Source: JAIVJG01 sp964236735 (GTDB lineage: Bacteria > Acidobacteriota > Blastocatellia > Pyrinomonadales > Pyrinomonadaceae). Taken from it: 64,000 bases of DNA. The stretch spans positions 1 to 64,000 of the forward strand of contig CAXSFM010000011.1 of NCBI GenBank assembly GCA_964236735.1, given 5' to 3'. The notes below the pieces were generated by a model. That model searched no databases. It was not told the DNA's origin and worked only from the letters and a program-made list of their open reading frames with translations. This document shows, one piece after another, positions 34,504-42,776 of the stretch. Position 1 is the first letter of the stretch; the number at the start of each line of letters is the position of its first letter. Position numbers and translations under genes: made by a program.

Positions 34504-36078
34504 TCACAAAGGCGTGACGGTCGGAGACGGCTGCGAGTTCGACGGGGCAGCCTGCTCGCCCGTATGCACGACATCTTCAAGCGCCTTCGCGGCTTCGTTC
34601 GCGCGCGCCTGATCGTTTGCTCTGAGATGCGCGGCGACGCCCGCGAGTCGCGCATCAATTTTTAACTCTCCGTTGCGAGCGGTCATGTTTTCGTCGGCGA
34701 GTTGGACTGATTTTTCAAACGCGCTCGCGGCCTCCTGATTTTTCCCTGACAATAACAAAGCGCGCCCGTAGAGATACAGAAATTCCGGGTCAATCGAATT
34801 CATCGGCTGATTGTTCATCTCCGCGTTCATGCGCGCAGCTTCAGCCACAGGCGAGAGATCAACAACGCGACGTTTCTTCTCAAACGTGGCCTCGGCGGTT
34901 TCGAGAGTTGGCGTTGAAGAAGCGGAGGGTAAAGGCTGGCTGGCGGTTGTAGTCAGGCTCGCCTGTGGCGCGTTGCGTTGCTGGTAGAACATTCCGCCGT
35001 AAAACGCCAGCCCGGATGCCGCGAGCAGGAGCAAGATAACTCCGAGCACGCGCCCCGCCCCGCCGCTTTTACTTTTAGTAACTGTCTGCGCGCTCGTTGA
35101 AGGCGAAGCCTGTGCGTTCGGGTTGAATGCTGATGCGGCGGGCGAATTTAATGTGGTTGCCGTTGTCGTCGCCAACACTTCGCTTTGAGTTGAGTCTCGC
35201 AGGCTCGCATTGTTCGGCTCAAGCCCATGCGTCAGAGCAGCATGAGCATTGCCTGCTTGAGGTCGCTGACTCAAGATTGTTACTTCATCGTCAAACGCAT
35301 TGTTAGCGATTGACTCGTGTTGAGATTTGATTCCAACTCTGACGACGAGAGCGGTCAGATTGTCTTCCGCGCCACGTTCGTAACAGACTTTTTTCATCTC
35401 GCCGCACGCCTCTTCGAGGCTCGCCGCCTTGTTCAAAATGCTTTCCAACTCTTCGTCCGGGAGATGCCGCGTAATGCCGTCAGAGCACAAGAGAAAGACC
35501 GTGCCCGGCTCTGTTTCGATGGTCTTCATGTCAACTTCCACCGATGATTCAGCCCCAATCGCGCGGCTGATGACATTGCGGCTCGGATGATTGATGGCTT
35601 GCTCCGCCGTCATGCGACCGGCGCGCACTTCCTCTTCGACGACCGAATGATCATCCGTCTCGCGCCGGAGTTTGCCGTCGTTCGTCAGACGATAGAGACG
35701 CGAATCTCCGACGTGGCCGATGGTCGCGCGCTGGCCTTCGAGATGAAGCGCGACCAGCGTCGTCGCCATCATCGCGAGTTTCGGTTGCTCGCGCGACATC
35801 TGATAAATGGAAGCGTTGGCGCGTTGAATCGCGATCTCCATCAAATCTTCCGGGTCGTCGCCCGGCTTGTGATGTCGAAAAGCCTCGCCGAGAACTTCGA
35901 TGGCCGTCTGCGATGCGACTTCGCCCGCCTCCGCGCCGCCAACGCCATCGGCGACGGCGAAGATGTGTCGCTCGACATCTTCAAGTAGAGAGTCTTCGTT
36001 GAGTGGCCGTCGCTCATTCAATCCGCGATCAGTGACTGATGCCGACTCGATGCGCGTGTCTGTGGTTGGTTCCATCAT
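34504..36078 (-). CDS. PP2C-family protein phosphatase with membrane anchor and C-terminal repeat region
   Basis: Ser/Thr phosphatase likely to reverse the adjacent kinase. 524 residues. PP2C motifs: NEDS at 27-30, VADGVGGAEAGEVAS from 42, GHVGDSRLYRL, RAIGAE, LCSDGITRHL and DNLTALVV, covering the metal-binding Asp residues. A Ser/Thr/Ala-rich linker leads to a transmembrane helix near 345-367 (VLGVILLLLAASGLAFYGGMFY). The outer 150 residues contain a TPR-like segment (EFLYLYGRALLLSGKNQEAASAFEKS), an uncommon addition to PstP-type phosphatases. The start overlaps the rodA-like stop (ATGA), so the two are translationally coupled. Confidence 0.92.
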   Translation of the reverse strand: MMEPTTDTRIESASVTDRGLNERRPLNEDSLLEDVERHIFAVADGVGGAEAGEVASQTAIEVLGEAFRHHKPGDDPEDLMEIAIQRANASIYQMSREQPKLAMMATTLVALHLEGQRATIGHVGDSRLYRLTNDGKLRRETDDHSVVEEEVRAGRMTAEQAINHPSRNVISRAIGAESSVEVDMKTIETEPGTVFLLCSDGITRHLPDEELESILNKAASLEEACGEMKKVCYERGAEDNLTALVVRVGIKSQHESIANNAFDDEVTILSQRPQAGNAHAALTHGLEPNNASLRDSTQSEVLATTTATTLNSPAASAFNPNAQASPSTSAQTVTKSKSGGAGRVLGVILLLLAASGLAFYGGMFYQQRNAPQASLTTTASQPLPSASSTPTLETAEATFEKKRRVVDLSPVAEAARMNAEMNNQPMNSIDPEFLYLYGRALLLSGKNQEAASAFEKSVQLADENMTARNGELKIDARLAGVAAHLRANDQARANEAAKALEDVVHTGEQAAPSNSQPSPTVTPL

Positions 36079-37781
36079 TGAACAGCCTCCAGGATGCTGT
36101 GTTCTTGTGAGGACTCCGGTTTTTGATTCGTTGTTGCTGGACGTGGCAAAGCTTCGGCATCCGCTGCGTTACGATGTGAGAAGGCGAGCAGCATTCCGAG
36201 CATCGCGAAACTCGTAATCAAACTGAATCCGCCGTGACTGACGAACGGCAGCGTGATGCCCGTCATCGGGAGCGCGCGCGTCGTGCCGCCGATGTTGACG
36301 ATGGCTTGAAAACCGACGAAGGCGGTCAGTCCGGCGGCGCACAGTTTGGTAAACATGTCGCGCGCATCGAGCGAGGTGCGGACGCCCGCGTTGACGAAGA
36401 CGATGAGCGAGAGAATCACAATCGCCCCGCCGAACAGTCCCAACTCTTCACCGATGGCGGCGTAAATATAATCCGAGTCTGCGACGGGAATCACTTCGGC
36501 GAAACCGAGTCCGAGACCTCTGCCGCTGACGCCGCCCGCCGCCATGCCGAAGGTCGCCTGCGCGGGTTGAAAGGCGAGTTTGTCGAACCACACGTCCACG
36601 TTGACGGTCTTCTGCATCGCGGGGCTTTCATCGGCCAACTCGCGCATCCGCGCATTCTTCGCTAACTCCTCGTCGTAATCTTTCTTCCACCAATCAACGT
36701 CGGTCGAGGGCGGATCGAAACCGTCAAGCCAGAGATGAAAACGCTGTTTGATTCTCGAAGGCAGAATCGTCTGCACCGGAGCGGCGAGCGTCGCCAGCGT
36801 CGGGACTTTTTCCTGCACGTCGCGCGGCAGTGCGCCGACGATGAGAATCGCCGCGACGAGCACGATGGAGCCGATGAAGACGAGCAGTTGCGGCCAGCGT
36901 CGGACGGCGACGAGATAGAGCGTGATGTACGCGCTGCTGAAGACGAGCATCTGCCCGAAATCTTTCAAAGCGAAAAATGGGATGAAGGGAATCATGCCCA
37001 TCATCACGAGCGGGACGACGTTGCGCGCGCGCGGCAGTCCCCAGTAAGTCTGCATCAGTTCGCGGTAATGCACCGTCAGAATTCCGGCGAAGCCGATGAG
37101 GAAGGGAATTTTGGAAGGCTCCCACGGCGTCATGTTGCCGAGAGCTTTGCCCGCGCGCGAAGTGGCGACGGCGATGCCGAGCGGGATGAGCGTCGCCAGC
37201 ACAATCAGAAAACTGTGACGCTGCATCCAGTTAAGATATTTATCGTTGACGCAAACCCAGTAAGCTATCGCCAGCGCGAAGAAAGAGAAGAGCGGTATCC
37301 AGGTGAAACTCGATGTTAGCAACTGTCCGAAAGAGACGCTCGCGTGTTGCGTAATTTGCGCGGGCGCGTCCGGCTGCGGCGCGGTCGGGTCGAGGCCGAG
37401 CAGTTTCTTTTTATCGGCGTCGTAATTCTGATTGATGAAGCGCAGTCGCTGCACTTGCGATTTTTCCGCGCGCGCCGCAGCCTTGTTGCCGAAGCCGTAT
37501 TCGGGATCGCTGTAGAGCCGAAACTGCACGAGCATCCCGACGGAGAAAAGCAGGATGGCGACCGTGTAAAGCGTCCAGTTGCCCTTGAAGCGCATCGTGC
37601 GTGAAAGCCAGAAAAGCAGCGCGAGGATGGGCACGTACATCAGCAAGTCGCGCGTCGCGCCGGCCATTGAAGGCTCATAGCCGCGCAGCATTGCCGAGCG
37701 ATAGACGGCCACGTATGCGACGATCTCAAGCGCGATGATGAGCGCGAGTCCGATGAGATGAGATGAAGCCCTGTTTTTCAT
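36075..37781 (-). CDS. rodA: RodA/FtsW/SpoVE-family cell-wall polymerase
   Basis: Polytopic membrane glycosyltransferase that polymerises lipid II during elongation or division. 568 residues with about ten hydrophobic helices. Family signatures are VPLVMMGMIPFIPFFALKDFG, FGMAAGGVSGRGLGLGF, IPVADSDYIYAAIGEELG and TRALPMTGITLPFVSHGG near the C-terminus. It is longer than E. coli RodA (370) because of a periplasmic loop of about 90 residues before AQATFGMAAGG. Paired with the transpeptidase gene upstream, as SEDS proteins usually are. RodA versus FtsW assignment is by gene context only. Confidence 0.9.
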   Translation of the reverse strand: MKNRASSHLIGLALIIALEIVAYVAVYRSAMLRGYEPSMAGATRDLLMYVPILALLFWLSRTMRFKGNWTLYTVAILLFSVGMLVQFRLYSDPEYGFGNKAAARAEKSQVQRLRFINQNYDADKKKLLGLDPTAPQPDAPAQITQHASVSFGQLLTSSFTWIPLFSFFALAIAYWVCVNDKYLNWMQRHSFLIVLATLIPLGIAVATSRAGKALGNMTPWEPSKIPFLIGFAGILTVHYRELMQTYWGLPRARNVVPLVMMGMIPFIPFFALKDFGQMLVFSSAYITLYLVAVRRWPQLLVFIGSIVLVAAILIVGALPRDVQEKVPTLATLAAPVQTILPSRIKQRFHLWLDGFDPPSTDVDWWKKDYDEELAKNARMRELADESPAMQKTVNVDVWFDKLAFQPAQATFGMAAGGVSGRGLGLGFAEVIPVADSDYIYAAIGEELGLFGGAIVILSLIVFVNAGVRTSLDARDMFTKLCAAGLTAFVGFQAIVNIGGTTRALPMTGITLPFVSHGGFSLITSFAMLGMLLAFSHRNAADAEALPRPATTNQKPESSQEHSILEAVQ

Positions 37782-37866
37782 AGACGGCGATGGTCGGAAT
37801 TACGAAAATATTTTGTTCGCGATCTGAACGTCAAAAAGTAAAGTCAAAGCTGTTGCCGGGAAACTC

Positions 37867-39771
37867 TCATCTCTGAGGCGTCGTTGTTGCCGCATTAGCA
37901 TTCGATTTACGATTAGCAGGAGAAGCGCCTCGCGTGTTTTGCTGTTGCGCTTGCTGCTTATTCGTCGCGGCTGCCGGTGCGATGCCGAGCAAGCCCTGCT
38001 CTCTCGCTTTCAGGACAATCGCGGCGGCGACGGGCGCGGCGGCCTTCGCGCCGTAGCCTCCGCCTTCGATGATGACGGCGATTGCCAACTGCGGATTGGC
38101 GAGCGGCGCGATGCAGAGAAACCAACTGTCAATTCGTTTCTCCGGCGAAATGACGATCTCTTCATACTCGCGAATAGGGTTGCCCTTGCGGTCTTTCTCG
38201 ACGCGCTTGACGGTCTTCGCCTCGCCGTTTTTATCATAGACGGGCACGTCTTTTTCCGCCGTGCCCGTCTTGCCGCCGGTGATGATGCCCTGCGCGTGAA
38301 TCTGCGTGAAGACGCTCGTCGCCGTGCCCGATGAGCCGGAGGTGACGAGTCCCATAATGCGACGCATCTGCGCGGCCTGCTCCGGCGTCGTCGCCTGTGA
38401 ATAGACGGCGGGCGGCACGTCGAATTCAATCTTCGGCTTCATCAACTTGCCTTCGAGATTCGCGATGGCAGAGGCTGCGAGCGCCATTTGAAACGGCGTC
38501 ATCTGTCCCGCGTAACCCTGCCCGAAACCTTCGAGCGCGAGATCGTAACGGCGCATCTTCGGCGAAGAGACGATGGTTGACTCGCGCGGAGCCAGCGCGC
38601 GCGCTATCGCAGGGATGCTGACGTTCCAGAGTTGCGGTTCTTTGCGACCGCGCACGGCCTCTTCGGGAGTCGCATAAGTTCCGATGCCGAGCAGCTTGGC
38701 TTCTTCGGCGAGACGTTCGGGGCCGAGCTTGACGGCCATCTGCGCGAAATACTGATTACAGGAAACTTCGTAAGCCACATCAATCCCGATGTGGCCGTGG
38801 ACTTCGCCGTTGCCGCCGGAGTCGAGAATCGGCTTCGCGCCCGGCTCGGCTGAGTAGCCGCCGGCGTTGCAGTTAAATTCCTCGTTCTGCATTCCGGCGC
38901 GATAGGCGGCGAGCATGACGACGGTCTTGAAAGTTGAGCCGGGAATGTAATAAGCGCCGAGCGCGCGATTGACGAGCGGCTGGTCGCGCTGATTCGCGTT
39001 GAGCCTGATCCACGACGCCTCGTCCTGCACTTCCTTGATGCTGTAGGAAGGATTGCTGTACATCGCCAGCACTTCGCCCGTCTGCGGATTGAGGACGACG
39101 ACCGCGCCGTGACGCCCGCGCAGTTGTTCGACGGCGGTCTTCTGCAACTCGCTGTCAATCGTCAAACGCACGTCGAGATTCGCGGGCTGCTTTGTGTCGC
39201 GCTCCATCACCACGTCCCACGCTTCCGGCGCAGCGCCGCTCTGGATGCCGAACAGCGCGCGCTCCAAACCGGGGTCGCCGCGATCCGAGCCGAGCAGTTG
39301 CGACATCTCTATGTCGAGCGGGTAATCGCGCACGATTTGGCCGTTCGGCGCGCGTTTGTAAAGCGCGAGCGCGCGATCCAGACTTCCCGAACGGTCGAGA
39401 ATCCACCCGCGCAGAGTTGATTCGGCGAGACGGCGATTACGCAAATCCTTGTAGCTCAATTCCTGAAAACGGTCGTTCGATTCGCCCGCGTACTGCGCCC
39501 AATAGATGTGAAATCCAAAAACCGTGAAGGCCAGCAGCATGAAAACGTAACGCAACGCGCGCAAGCCACGATTCGTCGAAGTCGTGCCCAGTCGCGCGCG
39601 CACTTCCGGCGGCAAATCAGCCGGCGCAACCGACGACAGCCCGGCACGCCTTTGGCGCGCGCGCCGTATCAACGAGAGCACCAGCAATAGCGCCAACAGC
39701 ATCAGTCCGACCATGTAAATCAGACTGAGCAGCGCCGGCTGTCTTTCAGGTATGACAAAAAAAAGAATCAT
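37867..39771 (-). CDS. pbpA: penicillin-binding transpeptidase (class B-like)
   Basis: DD-transpeptidase that cross-links peptidoglycan. 634 residues from ATG 39771 (MILFFVIPERQPALL). Two N-terminal hydrophobic segments, about 14-36 and 74-92, precede the periplasmic domain. Catalytic motifs: Ser279 and Lys282 in GSTFKTV, Ser337 and Asn339 in VSCNQYF, and Lys501-Thr-Gly in GGKTGTAE. The frame is open upstream to 39831, but those 20 residues are translated from heptamer repeat DNA and are excluded. The C-terminal tail is Ala/Gln/Asn-rich. Similar in order and partners to actinobacterial PbpA. Confidence 0.92.
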   Translation of the reverse strand: MILFFVIPERQPALLSLIYMVGLMLLALLLVLSLIRRARQRRAGLSSVAPADLPPEVRARLGTTSTNRGLRALRYVFMLLAFTVFGFHIYWAQYAGESNDRFQELSYKDLRNRRLAESTLRGWILDRSGSLDRALALYKRAPNGQIVRDYPLDIEMSQLLGSDRGDPGLERALFGIQSGAAPEAWDVVMERDTKQPANLDVRLTIDSELQKTAVEQLRGRHGAVVVLNPQTGEVLAMYSNPSYSIKEVQDEASWIRLNANQRDQPLVNRALGAYYIPGSTFKTVVMLAAYRAGMQNEEFNCNAGGYSAEPGAKPILDSGGNGEVHGHIGIDVAYEVSCNQYFAQMAVKLGPERLAEEAKLLGIGTYATPEEAVRGRKEPQLWNVSIPAIARALAPRESTIVSSPKMRRYDLALEGFGQGYAGQMTPFQMALAASAIANLEGKLMKPKIEFDVPPAVYSQATTPEQAAQMRRIMGLVTSGSSGTATSVFTQIHAQGIITGGKTGTAEKDVPVYDKNGEAKTVKRVEKDRKGNPIREYEEIVISPEKRIDSWFLCIAPLANPQLAIAVIIEGGGYGAKAAAPVAAAIVLKAREQGLLGIAPAAATNKQQAQQQNTRGASPANRKSNANAATTTPQR

Positions 39772-39792
39772 AAGATTACGAAAGCTGTGACG

Positions 39793-39876
39793 AGTGACAG
39801 GTGACAGGTGACAGGTGACAAGTTCAAGCAATCTTGCTGATGACGATGCTCTTGCTCATCACTCATCACCTGTCAC
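39793..39876. repeat. heptamer tandem repeats in inverted arms (locus C)
   Basis: Left arm 39793-39820: AGTGACA, GGTGACA, GGTGACA, GGTGACA. Right arm 39856-39876: TCATCAC, TCATCAC, CTGTCAC; another TTGTCAC at 39882-39888 includes the stop codon of the FHA gene. Only the CTGTCAC/TTGTCAC units pair perfectly with the left arm; TCATCAC is a unit of locus B. It lies between the FHA gene and the transpeptidase gene inside a minus-strand operon. Confidence 0.82.
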
Positions 39877-39884
39877 TGCCGTTG

Positions 39885-40730
39885 TCACTGCGCTTGTTTC
39901 CTCAATCTGACTTCCACATCGCCGAAGCCGACGACATCGCCGTCTTCAATCTGACGCGCTTCTCCGTAAGCGATACGCCGCCCGTTGATAAAAGTGCCAT
40001 TGGTCGAGCCGGTGTCGGCGACGAGGATTGTTCCTTCGCGGTTCATCACCAGCGAGGCATGGATTTTTGAGACGCTCGGATGATCAAGATGCACGTCGCT
40101 ATCCGAGGCGCGCCCGACATTCAGACGCCGACCGCCGGGACGAAACGACAAAACTTTCTCGTCTGTGCCGGATGGCAAAGTCGCACGCGCCGAGACGCGA
40201 ACGTCAGGCTGCGCTTGCGGGGTTGAAGACGGCGCGACATTGCTGCCTTCTTTATCAAGCGCGCGCGCCTCGTCTTCTTGCTGCAATTGTTCCTCAAACT
40301 CGCCGAAGGAAGGGTCAACGGCAATGCCGGTCGTGAAAATGTCCACGCTCGTTTCGACTTTGGCAGGGGCCAGCGTGCGTAGCCGCCGGTCGTTAATGTA
40401 ATCAATCGCGGCGGCGAGAATTTCCGTCTCCAATTCCTTGAGAAATTCCGGCGCGGCTTCGGAATGCGTGCCCCACTCGATTTTCAGCTTCATCAAATGC
40501 GGTGCGATGCGCTGACCTTTATCTCCTGCGCGCGCGCGCTCATCAATCAGACGCTTCATCCGCTCGATGAGTTTGGATGTCGTGAAGCCGCTCTGCGCGC
40601 TCGCCTCGCGTCCGAGTTTGCGATCAACGACCGAACCCATGCCTTCCAGCACGCGCCGCATCAAACGCTCGACCAGCGCCTCATCGCGCTTCTTCAGTTT
40701 GTCTTCGCTCATAAAATCAGGGGCCAACAT
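39885..40730 (-). CDS. FHA-domain protein with DUF3662-type N-terminus (FhaA-like)
   Basis: 281 residues, first gene of the cell-wall kinase operon. The N-terminal 130 residues are charged and helical with a DUF3662 look (LIERMKRLIDERARAG, RIAPHLMKLKIEWG). A linker leads to a C-terminal FHA domain at about 195-275: LNVGRASDSDVHLDHPS, VSKIHASLVMNREGT and DTGSTNGTFINGRRI carry the Arg, Ser, His and Asn positions that bind phosphothreonine. In actinobacteria FhaA links PknB to lipid II flippase regulation; the same role here is inference. ATG 40712 (MSEDKLKKRDEAL) is an alternative start. Confidence 0.88.
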   Translation of the reverse strand: MLAPDFMSEDKLKKRDEALVERLMRRVLEGMGSVVDRKLGREASAQSGFTTSKLIERMKRLIDERARAGDKGQRIAPHLMKLKIEWGTHSEAAPEFLKELETEILAAAIDYINDRRLRTLAPAKVETSVDIFTTGIAVDPSFGEFEEQLQQEDEARALDKEGSNVAPSSTPQAQPDVRVSARATLPSGTDEKVLSFRPGGRRLNVGRASDSDVHLDHPSVSKIHASLVMNREGTILVADTGSTNGTFINGRRIAYGEARQIEDGDVVGFGDVEVRLRKQAQ

Positions 40731-40822
40731 TTCTCCAAATAGGACACGCCGAAACCAGCGCGGCGGGAGAGAGAGTTAATACAGGGGAGGGAACTTTTTG
40801 GCTCAGTAGTGACGCTCCGAAC

Positions 40823-40852
40823 ATTCTAGCCGATGTTCGTCGTTTGAGAGAA
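40823..40852 (-). promoter_or_regulatory. possible promoter of the FHA-transpeptidase-RodA-PP2C-kinase operon
   Basis: Read on the minus strand: TTCTCT (40852-40847), 18-base spacer, TAGAAT (40828-40823), about 93 bases before the first gene of the operon. The -10 is good and the -35 weak. The 190-base gap holds no gene that I can support. Confidence 0.35.
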
Positions 40853-40920
40853 GCGACTGACATAACGGCGAGCAATCCTGAGATGTCTGTGTGGAAAAAT
40901 GCGGAAGCGAACAATACATC

Positions 40921-41727
40921 TCAAGAAAATTTTCTCTGCCGCGCCGCTTCATAGAGAATAACGCCCAGCGCGACGGCGACGTTCAGACTTTCGACGGGAG
41001 CGCGCATCGGTATCATCAACACCTCGTCCGTCGCGCCTGTTTCCTGTGAAGTCAGCCCGCCGGCTTCGGGGCCGACGATGATGGCGCGTGGAATCGTCCA
41101 GTCGAGCGCGGTGTGCGGAGTCGTCGCCTGAGTGCCCGCGCTGACGGTTTTGATATTGCGTTCAGCGCACCAACTCAAAGCGTCGTGCAAATCCGCGCCC
41201 GGCCAGAGAGGCAGGCGAAACGCCGACCCCATCGAGCCGCGCAGAGCTTTCGCAGAGAAGAGAGAGGTTGAAGTCTTCGTAGTGATCACCGCCGTCGCCC
41301 CTGCGGCTTCCGCCACGCGCAGCATCGCGCCCGCGTTCGCGGGATTGTTAACTTTGTGCATAACGACGACGAGATGCGTGCCGGTCGTCTGTTCCAGACG
41401 CGCGCGTCCGTTGGCTGGCTCCTGCGCGAGCGCGATTAAGCCCTGCGGAGTTTTCGTGTCCGACATTGACTCAAGGACGCGCTCGCTGACGAAAACGATT
41501 CTGGCAGCGGACGCTTGAAATGTGCGTAAGAGTTGAGAGATGCGCGGCTCCGTTTGTAAATTCGCGGAGCAGAATACCATCTCGACCGAGAGGCCAGACT
41601 GTGCAGCCTCTTCGCAAAGTCTCACGCCCTCGACGAAGATGATGCCCGGTTCGCGCCCATCGCGCACGGCTCGCGCGCGTTGGACGAGCGGATTCCTTGA
41701 GCTGTTGATGGTCTCAGTAGGCTTCAC
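40921..41727 (-). CDS. SpoU/TrmH-family RNA 2'-O-methyltransferase
   Basis: AdoMet-dependent ribose methylation of tRNA or rRNA. 268 residues. The N-terminal substrate-binding domain begins INSSRNPLVQRARAVRDG and EGVRLCEEA. The knotted catalytic domain has VMHKVNNPANAGAMLRVAEAAG (motif 1, with the conserved Asn and Arg), IIVGPEAGGL (motif 2) and IPMRAPVESLNVAVALGVIL (motif 3). It is closest in layout to the TsnR/RlmB-like subgroup; the target nucleotide is unknown. The gene is 3 bases downstream of the EEP hydrolase gene. Confidence 0.92.
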   Translation of the reverse strand: MKPTETINSSRNPLVQRARAVRDGREPGIIFVEGVRLCEEAAQSGLSVEMVFCSANLQTEPRISQLLRTFQASAARIVFVSERVLESMSDTKTPQGLIALAQEPANGRARLEQTTGTHLVVVMHKVNNPANAGAMLRVAEAAGATAVITTKTSTSLFSAKALRGSMGSAFRLPLWPGADLHDALSWCAERNIKTVSAGTQATTPHTALDWTIPRAIIVGPEAGGLTSQETGATDEVLMIPMRAPVESLNVAVALGVILYEAARQRKFS

Positions 41728-41730
41728 GGT

Positions 41731-42687
41731 TTAGCAGTCTGTAGCTTCAATCTCAACCCACACCGGCCAGTGATCCGAAACGCTCAGACGACGCGCCACC
41801 CCCCAGCGCAGCACGCGCGCGCCGCGCACGAAAATCCAATCAGCGTGGAGTCGCAAAAACCCAGAACGCCACGTAGCTGTCCCCGTCGGCAACGGCGTTT
41901 GAAATCCATGTGACTCAAGCAGTGCGCGCATGACAGGGCGAGATGAGCGCGAGAGCGTGTTGAAATCGCCAAGCAAAATTGCCGGCGCAGTTTTGTCTAA
42001 TTCAACTTGTGCCAGCACCGCGCGATGTTGCGCCAACTGTTCTTCGATTCCGGCGTGCGGGTCAATGTGGGCATTGAAGACGCGCAGTTTCCCTCGAACA
42101 AAAGGAACGCTCGCTGAGACCGCGAGACGCGGACGCCAGGCGCAGTCAGACCACGGCAACTCGACGCGCGTGGCATCCATGAGCGGCAGGCGACTGAGGA
42201 GCGCGACGCCCGTGTCACCCTCTTCGCCGACTTGCAGAGACTCTTCAAAATTCAGATACCATTGTTTGTCCTGCGGCGGCTCGTCGTGCGGCGTCCGCGC
42301 GCCTGCCCGGACGTAATTCATCCGCAGAGCGCGCGCCAGCGCTTGTGCGACGTGTTGGCCGCCGGCGCGTAAGGTTTCGCGGTCGGCTTCCTGCAACGCG
42401 ATGACATCAGCCGGAGGCATCCGCACGCCGTCCGTGAATGCACGCGCCGTTGAGTTGATGTTTCCGTTGACGAGCGCAGCGCGTCGTTGCGGGCGGCTCA
42501 AACCGGCGCGACGAAAAAGACTCCCGGAGATGAGGCGCGAGCCAACCGCATAACGGATGTTGTAACTGGCGACGACGAGCCTCGTGGTTTCAGTCTGCGA
42601 TGTCTCGTCCTCGCCGAAACATCCGAACTCAAGCTCAGGCTCGGCTGATGTCGCATTCCGCACGCCTTCGTGGAATTTAATGTGCAA
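41731..42687 (-). CDS. endonuclease/exonuclease/phosphatase-family hydrolase
   Basis: Metal-dependent phosphodiesterase or nuclease of the DNase I-like fold. 318 residues. Motifs in order: VASYNIRYAVG, VIALQEADRETL (metal-binding Glu), FNAHIDPHAG, ILLGDFNTLSRS (Asp and Asn) and SVSDHWPVWVEIE (Asp-His). No signal peptide, so cytoplasmic. The start is a TTG and not strongly supported; the first 35 residues are poorly conserved-looking, and the true start could be downstream. Substrate (DNA, lipid or nucleotide) unknown. It probably shares a transcript with the SpoU methylase. Confidence 0.82.
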   Translation of the reverse strand: MHIKFHEGVRNATSAEPELEFGCFGEDETSQTETTRLVVASYNIRYAVGSRLISGSLFRRAGLSRPQRRAALVNGNINSTARAFTDGVRMPPADVIALQEADRETLRAGGQHVAQALARALRMNYVRAGARTPHDEPPQDKQWYLNFEESLQVGEEGDTGVALLSRLPLMDATRVELPWSDCAWRPRLAVSASVPFVRGKLRVFNAHIDPHAGIEEQLAQHRAVLAQVELDKTAPAILLGDFNTLSRSSRPVMRALLESHGFQTPLPTGTATWRSGFLRLHADWIFVRGARVLRWGVARRLSVSDHWPVWVEIEATDC

Positions 42688-42715
42688 GCCAATCTCTACC
42701 TAACCTTAAACAATG

Positions 42716-42746
42716 AGAGAGGGCGCGATGACCTTGCACCCTCTCT
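42716..42746 (-). terminator. hairpin after aroF, probable terminator
   Basis: On the minus strand AGAGAGGGTGC pairs with GCGCCCTCTCT (11 bp including one U-G pair) around a 9-base loop, followed by CATTGTTT. The stem is strong but the T-tract is short. It lies in the 89 bases between aroF and the EEP gene. Confidence 0.5.
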
Positions 42747-42776
42747 TGATGAAATCTTCATTCGACAGTGTTGTTC

